Below are positions 47,368 to 58,154 of a stretch of 64,000 bases of DNA, one piece after another. The first letter of the stretch is position 1; the number at the start of each line of letters is the position of its first letter. The position numbers and the translations under genes were made by a program. The notes beneath the pieces are model-generated. The model was given only the letters and a program-made list of their open reading frames with translations. It was not told where the DNA came from and ran no database searches. Where the stretch lies: assembly GCA_009760855.2 (NCBI GenBank), contig WPIO01000026.1, positions 2,912,501 to 2,976,500 of the forward strand, written 5' to 3'. Source of the stretch: Cristatella mucedo. Taxonomy: Eukaryota; Bryozoa; Phylactolaemata; Cristatellidae.

Positions 47368-47370
47368 ATT
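47219..47370. repeat. (TG)n-(TA)n compound microsatellite
   Basis: (TG)n with rare GC interruptions at 47222-47328, then (TA)n 47337-47365. Confidence 0.96.
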
Positions 47371-47404
47371 ATCGAGAATTTTTTTTAACTGTATATATAT
47401 ACAG

Positions 47405-47552
47405 CATATGTTTATTTATATAAATCATTTGTATAGCACCCTAAGAGAACTTAATCTCTATTCACGCACTTCACATATACGACGGGGCTCGACCCCACGA
47501 CCTCGGTCTTCAAAGGCGAGCGCCTTAACCGCAAGGCCAAACCAGAGTGGTG
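47405..47552 (-). mobile_element. SINE A copy, reverse
   Basis: Minus strand: TCTGGTTTGGCCTTGCGGTT head, GTCGTGGGGTCGAGCCCCGT (B box), GAAGTGCGTGAATAGAGATT, AAGTTCTCTTAGGGTGCTAT, ACAAATGATTTATATAAA. Confidence 0.88.
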
Positions 47553-48179
47553 ATACTTCCATTCCATTCCATCGACACAGCATTCTGTCGCAATGGCAAT
47601 TGCGTCAAGCCAGAGCTGCAGCGCTGGTCGCACTGTCTACCTGCGTCCAACTTAAACCTGCTATGCAGCTGGGCCAGAAGAGCTCAAATACAGCCACACC
47701 TCACCTTCACCTTCTTCTCGAGAACCACCTGAGGCCGCTATGCAGAGCCCAGCTATTTGCCAGAAGTCACGGTTCTGAACACGGCGCGACTTCTGTTGAG
47801 GAAGAGTGGCTGAATAGACAAGAAGCCAGCCAGTGCCTGAGCTAAACCGCCGAGCAGTCAGTCGTAGAGCTAGCTCTGAAGGAAGGGCGGGGCGGGGCAG
47901 GAGGAGCGGGGGGGGGGAGGGAGGACGGCTGCTCTGTTTCCTTCCTGCTTCCAGCCGATTGGCCCACTGGCAATGCTCCTACTCTAGCGCTCTTGCTGGT
48001 GGTACGAGCAGAATCAATTTATCGCATCACACTAGCCGCTTGTTTTTATTGCACCGACCGTGATTAACTGTGATAAATCAATTTGTAAGCGGCCTTGAAT
48101 TTGTCTCAGGGGCGTCCAAGTCTGTGTAAACCGTAATTCTATACAGGTTACAGGTACATGAAGCACGTAATACGGAAGC

Positions 48180-48795
48180 TCTCCTCGTATCTCAGCTCGA
48201 CTTCTGTAACTGGCTTCTCGCTGGTCTCTCGGTCTGTGCAATAAGGCATTTACAGTCGGTGCAAAACTCGCCAGCTAAGCTCGCTACCGCGAACGTCGAA
48301 GTTGCAGCATTACACCACTTCTGGCTGACCTGCCCTGGCTCCCCATCAACCCGCGTACTGACTTCAAGGATTTGTCACTCATTTTTGGGTCGCCTCTTTC
48401 TCTAGTACCGGCCTATCTATCCGAACTACTTCCGAATCAGGCGAGGCTTAGCTCCACCCGCTCTTCTGACTCAAGTCGTTTAGCACTACTCTTACCTCAA
48501 GTCCTTTGGAGACTTGGCCTTTAGCTCGCATGCTCTCAAAGCCTGGAACTCACTCCCGGCTGACGGCATGATATCCCTTGACTTGAAGACAATAACGCAC
48601 CTTTGCCTCGCTTCATTTGCTATCCATGCAAACTATTCTTTGTGCGCTTATGCATACTGATACTATGCTTGGTATCGCTAACCAATTAACAGGCTTTCTT
48701 TGATTTATTTGTTCAGAGCCTAGAAAGGGATTTACATCTTTTAGGGCACTTCATCAATGTCTTTTTATTATTATTACTATCATTATCACTGCATG
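48180..48795 (+). mobile_element. LINE family 1, forward 3' part
   Basis: Degraded coding DNA giving QLDFCNWLLAG, then QSVQNSPAKL, TPLLADLPWLPIN, FGSPLSLVPAYLSELLPNQA, SFGDLAFSSHALKAWNSLP across shifted frames. A shortened 3' UTR, an altered stem-loop (GAGCCTAGAAAGGGATTTAC ATCTTTTAGGGCAC) and (ATT)n with interruptions at 48766-48790 follow. Confidence 0.82.
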
Positions 48796-48834
48796 TATAT
48801 AAACGTATAAAGGTACTTACATCTAGTTTATATC

Positions 48835-48980
48835 CTTATTAATTAAAGTGAGAAAGTTCGTCCGTCCTTCCGTCGCGCGGTAAGATTGTGACCCATGCTT
48901 CCGGGAGTAAAGTGCAATAGACGTCTAATTCTGCTACAACTCGGCGAAGCGATTCCACAGGCAGTGAGCTCTAGCATGCA
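48835..48980 (+). repeat. interspersed repeat C, copy 2
   Basis: Second copy of the 46411-46572 repeat in the same orientation, here without the GGCGGAGC edges. Confidence 0.7.
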
Positions 48981-49720
48981 TATAAACAGATGAATGCGTA
49001 ATATAAACAGAGTAAGGGGTCTTTATGAATGTAAATCATGCACTGTATCCGTATACCTGCGTATTGTGTTACAAACTGGTGGTGACGGCTTCTACTTACG
49101 GGCAAAACTAGGCTGAAAACACAGCGCTCGCTCCTGCTATTTCAAGCCGATGCACGCTAACAACCAGCGATGCCCTTAAACCGCCGAGCCGCCGCTGATG
49201 GCAGCACCAACGCGCCCAGGTATGCTGACGGTAGCGGAACACGGCTCCAATTTAAAGCACCCATATCTTAAGATAACAGGCTCATAACCACAGCTCAGAG
49301 TAGTCTTTTCGATAGAGACAGAGGGTTACAGTCGTCCAGTAGCAGCCATTGGGTATAAGTCTCATGCAGCGCCCAGAGTGGCACTGAACTGCTGTTAGTC
49401 TAAAAGCCTAACACACTACTTCTGCGTGGCTCAAGGCCTAAAGTTCTACTGAGTAATAACTAGATGACTTCGGCTTTTATGCCGCCTAAACAAAGATTGT
49501 AACATAACCGGTTCCTTGTCATTATTCAGTAATCTCCAGTATATCTTGGAAGTCATAATTTGGTGGATATACATTATGCTTCATTTCAATACACATATAA
49601 CCGTACAGGCAGGTGCAAATGCACATCCAAATAAATATCTAGCAATATGTGTGTGCAAGGAAATAAATAAATATATATATATATATATATAATTATACGA
49701 TGTTTAGAAAACGAAAATAA
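48981..49720. other. no recognised gene
   Basis: Unique DNA ending in a short (AT)n at 49672-49691. Confidence 0.4.
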
Positions 49721-49790
49721 AATATAATTCATTTTTTTATAGCGCCCTGAGAGAGAACTCAATAACTACCCGCGGGCTTCAATAAGCCGC
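49721..49790 (-). mobile_element. SINE A tail remnant, reverse
   Basis: AATATAATTCATTTTTTTAT, AGCGCCCTGAGAGAGAACTC, then the sequence departs from the family at the hAT edge near 49795. Confidence 0.65.
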
Positions 49791-49794
49791 ATGC

Positions 49795-50400
49795 TCAGAG
49801 CCGCCGTCTGGTGACTTTTAGAGGCCCCTTGCCACTTTATTGTTTTGCGCCCCCTCATTTAAAGTTGAGAGTTTAGTTTGAGTTCGAAGTTAATGTTTAT
49901 TTAAAAGCTACAACAAACAAAATAAAAGTTAAATATTTCACGTTATTTAATTGTTCACTCAAAGAGGAACACGGCACACTTTGTGGCTCACAAAAAGCTT
50001 CGATCAATTTAGCCCAATTAAGCTCAGTACTTAGCTTATGTTTTCGGTGGATATCATTGATAATCGACAGGTTCTCTCCTTTTGAGCCATAGTTAATCCT
50101 AAATAAGATTGTATGACCTTTCTGTTAGAGAAATTAATCACTCCGCTTGTAGTGTAGACAGGCATTGACAGTAAGATTCTTAAAACGACCATCACATTCG
50201 GAATAATATCTGCGAGGTTCAATTTTAGAATGCAATGCACCGTATCAAGGACTCTCCTGCACTCGGGTGAGAGTAAATGCGAAAGTGACTGAAGCTCCTC
50301 AGCCATCTCAGTCTTATCTATGTCCACAATGACAACTACGCCTTCGGCATGTGCCGTTCGTGCAGTGGAAACTACTGCACGGTATTCCAGTATATTCTGA
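49795..50400 (-). pseudogene. hAT transposase C-terminal remnant (ZMYM1/DUF4371-like)
   Basis: The minus-strand frame 50031-50327 holds LNLADIIPNVMVVLRILLSM, PVYTTSGVINFSNRKVIQSY and LGLTMAQ. This matches the C-terminal dimerisation region of hAT transposases of the type kept in zinc-finger MYM proteins (family: PNxxxxLRIxLTxPVTVASxERSFSKLKLIKxYLRSTM). After a frameshift, TELNWAKLIEAF continues to ~49990. The motif that carries the catalytic glutamate (SxERSFS) reads SGVINFS, so the residue is lost. At ~49795 is a possible terminal repeat, CAGAGCCGCCGTCTGGTGAC. The N-terminal half and the other end were not found. Confidence 0.7.
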
Positions 50401-50569
50401 TTGTCCTACTGTTTAACTCGAGGAATGCTGTAAAGGACAGCAATCAGCAGCAGCATGGTTGGGTCGCACCATCAACATAAAAGGCCTAATGACCTAGCTC
50501 GACAAAGCCCTAAATAACTAGTCACCACTATCAGACTAAGCGCCAGAGTGACCGAGTGAGGAAGACAGT
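50401..50569. other. short spacer
   Basis: Nothing recognised. Confidence 0.4.
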
Positions 50570-53340
50570 TTGGGATGCAGCATAGATATCGTTGTGCCGT
50601 CATAGAGGTCACAGATGTCACCGTACCGGATGTCATCGTAACGAATCGCAAATGTCTCTCGCAAGTCGTAGATCGTCATAGGTCGAATGCTGCCTTGCTC
50701 GCCCTCAAGCTTCTCGCCGCCGCCACCGCCGCCTCAGCAGCAACACGTCAGAGCCTGCCTGACCGGCTGCTGGGGAAGCGTACGGCGGGCGGCCGCGCCA
50801 GCTCACCATTCGCTCGTTCGAGATCGATTCGCTTGTCCCTCTCGCGGCCTGTCTCGGAAGCACTCCGACCGCCCCCACTTCGCGTCGGGACGAGAGAGAG
50901 AGAAAATTCGCGGGGGGGGGCGGGCCATCGGAGGAGGCCGGTCGCACGCCGACGCCCTGTCGGCAATTAATTCTACCGTCGGCTGTGGCGAGTCCCGGAG
51001 CGCCTCGCCAAGTCGGCAGGGGCACTGGGTGTATTCATTGGCCCGCACTCGGTAACCTGCAGCTTTAGGCAGTCTGCAGGGCTGCAGGTGGCTCGCGTCG
51101 CACCACACCGTCCGCTCGCCCGCCGAGGCGGCGTCCGTCCGCTGCTGCACCGTCACTCCGGCCATTATGGCTGCCGTGGATAGCGCCGAGGGGAAGTGGA
51201 GCTCGCCTTTCGCAATGTGTCCCTGCTCTGGCGCATCGGGTCGGCCCTGACCCAGCATTTCGTTTACTGCTCGCCTGCGGCAGTGCGGAAGCGACCCTCA
51301 GCGGCGCGGCTTCGTCACGCCGACTGCGCCCACTGCTTCCTATCCCAATGACCTCGAGGAGCACAGAAGTTGCAGAGGCCTCATCCTACTGAGCCAAGCG
51401 GCGGCCGCAGCAGTCTGCACTCCGGCGACGTAGGGTCCGCCATCGTGCAATCAGGCACTGTCAGCTTGTCGCCGGCTGAGCTAGCTGGCCTTCACATGAT
51501 CGACCGTTTCCTGTCGGCGGGGGGGGGGGCGGCGGTGGCCGTCCGAGTCAGCCGGCCCGTCCCTCCCGTCGCTCCGGTTTCTCGCTCGCCCGCCGACGAG
51601 CTCTCTCGCCGCCCGGCTCGGAGGGAGAGTTCAATTTTTTCTTCGTGCCTACCTTCGCTCCCACCGTACGCTCCCGCCTTTTCCGCTCCGGCGCCGGAAT
51701 CGTGCTTGCGAAGCCGATGACGGGGAGAGGCTCCGTTGGTTTCGCTGCCGAAGTTCATCGCCACGACGACGGACCTCAGCGCAGCCGGCCGGCTGACCGC
51801 CGTGGGCAGGCGATCTGTCGCTGACTCGACTGCATTGCAGCAGCCGAGCGAAGAAGGCGGCTTGAACTGGAGGGGGAGAGGGCGGCGCCCGGGAGTTCGC
51901 GCCCATCGCCGAGAGCCAATGACCGGCGAGACCGGTCGATCTCGCCGGCCGGGGTGTCGGAGGTCGCGCCGAGATCGACGAGTCGGCGTGTGCCGATGCT
52001 TCCATGGGGCGTGCGCCGATGCTTCCACGAGCCTCTCTCAAATCGGATTAGCCTTCCGCACCTCCTGCCGCTCTCTCGGGGCGAACTCTTATCAGCGAGC
52101 TCCTCAGCGGCCGACACATGCTCAATGTCAGGGAACGCCGGCCGACGATCTAAACCACCGTCGATTTCCAACGCTTGGAGTCGCAGTGGAATCGCTTCCG
52201 CTGGACCGAGCTCGAGCTTCCGCCACTCATTTTCGAGAAAAGCCACCGTTGGCCAGCGTCTAGATCGTAGGCGAAACGCTCGCGGACGATGCGGAACGAC
52301 GAGCGGAACACGACAGTTCGCCGAAGCGATCCGAAGTGCAGGTGCTGCTTCAAAAAAATGGCCACATCCGGCTTCGTCCGCGCTTGGCGCCTCCTCCGAG
52401 TCTCGAGATTGAGTGGCCGCGAGCCTCGACGTCCTTCCTTCACTTTCGCCCCACTGCGCCTGCGGTTCGGGCAGTCGACCGCCGACGATCGCCGAGATTG
52501 ACCTCCGGTGCTGCCCACCAGCCTCGGCGAACCGAGAGTGCAAAACGCCCGCGGTCGCCTGCTGCGAACCAGCGTCGTACTCTCTGAGCAGCGGTCTGCA
52601 CCGGAAAAAGGCGAAATTTGGGAATTTTCGTCGGCGCCGCTGGACAGCCGGTGTGGCCTTAACCGACGACGGCGACGCAGTACTTTCGAAATTCGGCACC
52701 CCCCCCCCTGCGCACCGGAAGCAATCCTACGCCCGATTCGCGAGCGATCCGAGCGAGCGATCAGCCTCGACGCGTCGGCGAGATAAGACGCGACCCTGCG
52801 CCGCCGAAAGCCGAAATCGCTTGGTGCGGCGACGGCTCCTGGGTAGGGGGGCTCCTCCAACAAATACCGAACTTCGAGGCCCCACGAGTTGCTGTGCCGC
52901 CGCCGCCCGCCGCCGGCTCTTGCCGACGGAGCTCGACGTATCGCCGGATCTCTCTCTCTCTCTCTCCTCGCTTTGAGCCGGCTCGCTGTGCGGGAGCTCG
53001 CATTCGGCCCGGCGGCCTATTTCGCTCGGGCGAGCAAGATCGCTCGCAAGCCGCGCTTTCGTGACCGGCTTTCGAATGGTGGTGCTACAATTCGTGCAAA
53101 TACGTCTGACAAGACGACGGCGACCGGCAACCGAGCATCCACGCAGCTTGAGCTATTTCGGCAGAGGTCTTGGCTATGCCACGCCGGACGATTGCATTTT
53201 TCCTGCGTCTAGACTTGCAAGTCCAGACGCCGACCGCAGCCTTAGGCTGAGCGGGCCTTTGCTGTGCGGGCCAAGCGGAGCCTACCGATGGCCGCTCGGT
53301 CCGGCGACGGATGCTCTTCCAAAGTGCCCGTTGATACGGC
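50570..53340. promoter_or_regulatory. CpG-rich block, 2.8 kb
   Basis: GC- and CpG-rich with long overlapping open frames on both strands (up to 307 codons, minus 51776-52699). They mirror one another, are rich in Arg/Ser/Ala and show no domain. Poly-G runs occur at 50911-50919 and 51519-51528. Could hold a promoter and an unrecognised first exon. Confidence 0.35.
53205..53230. repeat. near-perfect 26-bp palindrome
   Basis: GCGTCTAGACTTG followed directly by CAAGTCCAGACGC; one mismatched pair and no loop. Confidence 0.92.
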
Positions 53341-53579
53341 AGCGTGCTAAATCAGCGAGATTAAGACTGATATTTGCAGTTTTGAACTATGGCGGCTAGT
53401 AACCGGCTTCACGATCATCCACGGCCAAGGCCGCATAAAAGAAGAAGCCATGTAAAGGACTGCCAGACGTGCTTACCGACTTATCATTGGAAAATTTGGT
53501 TTGATTTTAGCCTAATGTATGTATGTACCTCCGTCTGTAACTTCACAAAGACTATGTGGGTGTTACGCAGGAGAGTTTT

Positions 53580-53960
53580 GTATAGCGCACTCACAGCCTA
53601 AACGGCTTTCGGTACGCATTCGGTAGCCAACCGACTTCATCATACGCAACGTAGAGAAAGTGACAAGCATTGCAGAGTCATGAGAGCTGTTGAGGTAGTG
53701 AGTAACAAGGAAGTAGCCACTCAGGATGGCTGGAAAGGATGTGCCATAGTCGGTAGCAGAAGAGTAGTTGTTTCACGAGAATTGTGGAAGCGATTTTAAC
53801 AGTCTAGAACCTGCACAGCAAAAGCTTCCGTAGCCAACGGTCTTTAAGCGGAGGATTGGAGCACTAATGTATTGTTCATACAGGACTTGAGGGCCGAGGA
53901 AGCTAAAACCGGTACAGCAGTTCAGCTAGATATGGAAGGAGCCAAACCGCGGCAGGCCTT
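53580..53960 (-). mobile_element. LINE family 2, 3' end, reverse
   Basis: Aligns with 7935-8300 in the same orientation: the coding end (minus strand, LNTVGE-type region degraded), CTTTCCAGCC, GAAGTCGGTTGGCTACCGAA, then AAAGCCGTTTAGGCTGTGAG and TGCGCTATACAAAACT at the 3' end. It confirms that the 8-9 kb element is a repeat family with its own 3' end. Confidence 0.75.
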
Positions 53961-54098
53961 GCGGGTCAGCGTGAGAACTCTGCTCTGGGCCGCCGAGGGG
54001 CGGTTGGTGTAGGTAGGTAATGGCCGTTGCTGAGCTCATGAAAACCTGCGTCGCTGTTGAATAGACTTGTCTGCATCACAGATACGGACTTGTTGTGT

Positions 54099-54157
54099 TA
54101 AGGTAAGGGCTAAGGTAAGGGCTAAGGTAAGGGCTAAGGTAAGGTTAAGGTAAGGGC
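54099..54157 (+). repeat. 12-bp tandem repeat TAAGGTAAGGGC
   Basis: Three exact units at 54099-54134, a partial unit, and a further exact unit at 54146-54157. Every unit contains AAGGTAAG, which fits the consensus 5' splice donor AG|GTAAG. Confidence 0.95.
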
Positions 54158-54560
54158 GCTTTTCGTCGCTGCTGCGTTCCGCCACTGTCTGCCTACCTGC
54201 GTGTATTGGCGTTGCACTTACAAGTCACTAGCAGCGATACGAGGTTCGGGCGTCACCGGAACTCGTCGCGCGTCGGCTGAGACTGGCGCCGGTACGAGCG
54301 CTGCATTCGCGGCCAAGTTCCATCGAGACGTCGAAGACGCACTCCACCGTGTACTGCCTTCTGCGGCCTTGGGAGCATCCTTTCGAGCTCGGAGGACGCC
54401 GCAAAACGTACAGGCAAACGAAATTAGCGGCGGCACGGAGCCGGCTTACCGCAGCCGGCAGCACGAATCACCGCGTACGTCACTAGCTGCCCCACAATTC
54501 ATTGACGGGCTTGAGACTTCCGCAAAGTGACCCGCATCCGCATCCTCGCCAGCTCGGCAA

Positions 54561-54722
54561 TTTAAATATAAATAAATAAATTAAATTAATTTGCATAGCT
54601 TCCTTAGAGAACTTAATTTCTAGTCAGGCGCTTCACATTCGTCACGGGGCTCGAGCCCACGACCTCGGCCAGACCTTGGTCGGGGCGAGCACCTTAACCA
54701 CTACACTGGGTCAAACCAGCGT
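54561..54722 (-). mobile_element. SINE A copy, reverse, best preserved
   Basis: Minus strand: CTGGTTTGACCCAGTGTAGTG GTTAAGGTGCTCGCCCCGAC, GTCGTGGGCTCGAGCCCCGT (intact B box), GACGAATGTGAAGCGCCTGA, CTAGAAATTAAGTTCTCTAA, GGAAGCTATGCAAATTAATT. A small duplication (GTGTA) lies in the A-box region. Confidence 0.9.
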
Positions 54723-54859
54723 TACAATTTGATGACTTAGCTCGTGCCTCGCCCGTTTCTCTTCGTCTTTTTCTAAAAGCTCTTTTTGCGCGTCTTTGCG
54801 ACTCTTCGCCACATCTGCAACGATTTGTCGCGACTGCCAGACATGCCCCCTGGCGGACT

Positions 54860-55680
54860 AGCGGCGTCGTAGTAACGAACAGGCTGCAGCGGGAAACACG
54901 GTCGCGCCGGCCGCCTATAGCATAATATTGTAAGACGGCGGCATTCGAGTGTGCGAGTGGCCGCCTGCTGCGCCGATCGGCACGCTGCGCGGGCAGTAGC
55001 CGTTCACTCGCTCTTAACACGACAGCGCGCTCAAGCGGTACGCTCTCGTGCCTTCGCTCGCTCGCGTGCGCGCTTTTGGCGTCGGAAGTCGGCCCAGCCG
55101 CCGCCAAAGATGTCGTGCGCAAAGCGCGATCGCAGCCGCGTCGGATTTCGCAGTTACGTTCTGTTCGATGGGGGGGGGCGGGGTAGCTCGCGCTACTTCA
55201 CCGCACGCCTCGAGCGTGGCGGCCACCAGCGGACACCAGGAACACCAAGCGGACACCAGCGAACACAAGCGAACACCAGCGAACACCAGGAGCGGCCACC
55301 AGCGGACAGCGCTGGAGCCGATCGCCGCTGAGCAGCGAGGCTGGTCGTTGCCGGGTAACGACTGCGTCACTTTTAGACCGAGGAGTGCGTCCCTTCTAGT
55401 GCAGTCGGCGCGAGTGCTTGCGCTCGATTGACCCCTGCCGAAGGCGGGCGCGGTTGCAGAGCTCTCCGCAGGCGGCCACTTCCGGCCTCTCGCCGCACAC
55501 CGTGCAGGTTCTGCCAACGCCGCGAGCTGAATCCGGCTCGCTGTGCTCCGCGCTAGGGCTCCGTGGACGCTCCGCTGCGGCCGTGACGCCTGCGGACTTC
55601 TTCGTCGGCGGCACTACCGGCGAGTCGCCCCGTTTAATCTTCTGCCCCGTCTGCTGATTAGGACGGATCGTTAAAAGCGC
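54860..55680. promoter_or_regulatory. CpG-rich block with minisatellite
   Basis: CpG-rich, open in several frames, no domain recognised. Includes the repeat at 55218-55312 and a G run near 55170. Confidence 0.3.
55218..55312. repeat. 10-11 bp minisatellite (AGCGAACACC-like)
   Basis: About eight units of AGCG(A/G)ACACC and variants, with higher-order GCGGCCACCAGCGGACA at both ends. Confidence 0.9.
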
Positions 55681-56349
55681 GGGTCCATTATAGGAGCGAG
55701 CCGCGTATCCGCAGACTATGAACCGCGATTGTTCGATTGTCGTGCTATTAGCGTTTGAGCCGACGGCGTTTATGGCCGCTGGTCTACGGGCCGCGCTGGT
55801 TTATTTGGGAGATGGTCTTATGAGGCTGAGTCACTAGTTGCACACTAGGGCACTGGGAACGCGGGCCGCAGGAGAGAACGCTCGCGAGCTGTCGCGCTAC
55901 GAGCCCAAGTACAGAGTCGTTCTCGGACGTTCGGCGTTTCCGTACCGTCGCGCACTTGCTATCGGAGTGTCAAACTACATAAACTGGCAAGATGCGGGGT
56001 TCACGCGGCAGCGTTTACTAATATTACTTATACAGAAATAAACGCGGCGTTCGCTAACGCTGGAGGCACCAGGCTGTTTGCCAGGTCCAAAGCGTCCGAA
56101 AAGCACCTATTCTAGCGACTTCTAAAATTGGAACGCTCCAGATTTGCATAGCGCAGCTAGCTCCACGAAAGCACTGTCAAAGCCTTCGGTCTTCGGCTTG
56201 AAGGGCAGCCAATTTTGCCGGGCAGCCAATTTTGCCTGCCAGCCGCGTCGCTGCCATTAGCCGCGTTGCCATAAGCGACGCGTGGCGGTCCCGGTCCGCC
56301 GAGTTTGCTTGGGCAGCCGGGCGGCAGCAACCGGGCTGCGAATGCAGGA
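55681..56349. other. no recognised gene
   Basis: Unique sequence with a small duplication (GGGCAGCCAATTTTGCC twice, 56202-56236). Confidence 0.4.
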
Positions 56350-56528
56350 TGCTAGGAGCCGTAATGGCTCACTAGGTAAGGCGGTTGCTTTTCACGACCT
56401 CGGCCCCGAGGTCGTGGGTTCGAATCCTGTGGTGGCCGATCCTTTATCGCCACTGCAAGCGGTGGTGATAGCCGCCAAGGCTCTTCTGCCGCTATACAAA
56501 AATAGGCTGTTGAATCAGCTAGTTTTTT
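56350..56528 (+). mobile_element. SINE B copy, forward, best preserved
   Basis: AGGAGCCGTAATGGCTCACT, AGGTAAGGCGGTTGCTTTTC, GTCGTGGGTTCGAATCCTGT (intact B box), GATCCTTTATCGCCACTGCA, AGCGGTGGTGATAGCCGCCA, AGGCTCTTCTGCCGCTATAC, GGCTGTTGAATCAGCT and a T-rich end. The CACGACCTCGG/CCGAGGTCGTG arms around the anticodon region can pair. Confidence 0.92.
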
Positions 56529-57109
56529 TTAGGAGCGAAAAAGAAGTGGAAAGATGTTATGGAAAAAGCCAGTACAGCGCATAAGCAATAAAGATACGGA
56601 CGATGGTATTCCACCTTAATTCGGTCGCAGCGCTTCGCATTTCACAGGCCTTCAGAGAACTAATGATTTCGTGGGTCTTCAACAAGTGATCCTGTATGAA
56701 TACGCAGGTGTGCAGACAGATAGAGACATAAGGTTTATAAATCACACTCAGCGGTTCTCTACCGTCGAGTATTTCAACGAGGAATCGCGATATCTTTCGT
56801 GTCACGAACTTAGATCGTCTGCAGCCAGCAGGTCTATGAAAAATCAAACTCGCAAGCTGCGATTTGAGGAAGTGGTGGTTCGCGCGCGACTTACTAGCGC
56901 ATACGCGAAGACGGCACGCAGACTGCATGCGTCAATGCTCTTATCTTTGGGAATACAGTTAGAAATACAAGTTAGAGGGAAATGGGCTTATATTAGCGCG
57001 CGTCTGCTAAGGCTGAGGTGCGAACGCTGAAGGATGCAGCATGTTGTGCGTACTAGCTAGCCCGCACTAGCTGAGGCAGCGTTTTTTGAGGAAAATGTTC
57101 AATCGCAAC

Positions 57110-57262
57110 AATCGCGAACCACGCGCTACAACTACCCAGGCCGATGGTTCGAAACCTGAAGGGGTAATCCTTTATTTCACGCTGCAAGCGGGGTGACAAC
57201 CGCTACGACTCTTCTGTCACTATAAGCACGAGGTTGCTCGATCAACTTTCAGTTAGCTTTAT
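57110..57262 (+). mobile_element. SINE B copy, degraded
   Basis: GATGGTTCGAAACCTG (B box), GGTAATCCTTTATTTCACGC, TGCAAGCGGGGTGACAACCG, CTCTTCTGTCACTATAAGC, GAGGTTGCTCGATCAACT. The head is barely recognisable. Confidence 0.78.
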
Positions 57263-57679
57263 TAATGCTGTCGGTAAATGAAGCATCAAGTCACGACGAA
57301 CCGGCGATTGAATAGCTTTCGTAGGACAACTGTTTCGCATAGTTACCGCGCCTTAATCAGATTGGTGGATGCTATTTCTATCTATCCTTACCCGCGGCCC
57401 GGCCTTCAAACCATACCGTTAAACCTCGATCATCTTCGAATTCACATGTCTACGCCAGATACGTTTTGAACGAAGCCGACTAAGAAATGCATTTCTAAAA
57501 CGATCTGTTCTCTCGTAGATATTGCGAGCCTTACCGTCAGTGCCAAAGAGTTCTCACGTGCTGCTTACTTGGTTTCTCTGCAAACGCACTTCTTAGTCGG
57601 CTTGATTAATTGGTAAAATTTGCGAGTTACTCAAGTTCTACAGAACGAGTTTCAATGAACTAAGGGTTTTAAAATATAA

Positions 57680-57740
57680 CCTCAGCGAATGTAAAGCGCC
57701 TAGAGAGAGATTAAGTTCTCCGAGAGCGCTTTTTCAAGTG

Positions 57741-57777
<37 letters not shown>

Positions 57778-57778
57778 C
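57680..57778 (+). mobile_element. LINE family 1 tail, forward
   Basis: Only the last ~90 bases: AATGTAAAGCGCCTAGAGAG, AGATTAAGTTCTCCGAGAGC, GCTTTTTCAAGTGC and about eleven ATT units (57742-57775). A minimal, young-looking insertion. Confidence 0.88.
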
Positions 57779-58154
57779 TCGCGAACCACCCTAAGAAAGT
57801 TAAATCGCTTTCTAAGGCTCAAGCACGGCAGACTCATGTGCTCAAAATAATCGACAGCGACAATCATGCGACCAAGGGTTGCGTACACGCTCATCTGGGC
57901 ATTTCAGCATGCAACGGCTCGGACAGCCCAGTCAAGGTCGATTGATGACTATCGGTGTGCTTGGGACGCGGAAGCCCGAGTCTTGGTTTCGAATGGCACA
58001 AGGTTAGCGTCTCCGTCTGCTGCGGTCTCCCAGTTGAAGCGGCCCTTGGGTGGAGCAAAAAAAAGGTAGTAAAGGGGCGGACCGCCCTCCGGGCTTGAAA
58101 GAAGCGCACTCGGCTAAGATTGGACGCCATTATGGGGCCCGATCAAGGGGCGAA
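57779..58154. other. no recognised gene
   Basis: Unique sequence. Nothing supported. Confidence 0.4.

Noticed and set aside
51776-52699. 307-codon open frame on the minus strand
   Set aside because: Same reasoning; frames on the other strand are similarly long and no motif is visible.
54099-54157. Telomeric repeat
   Set aside because: The unit is TAAGGTAAGGGC, not TTAGGG or a known animal variant.
55218-55312. CRISPR-like array
   Set aside because: Units are directly joined, with no unique spacers; a simple minisatellite in animal DNA.
56350-56440. A functional tRNA gene
   Set aside because: A and B boxes are present, but acceptor pairing is poor and the same body follows in several copies, so it is a SINE head.
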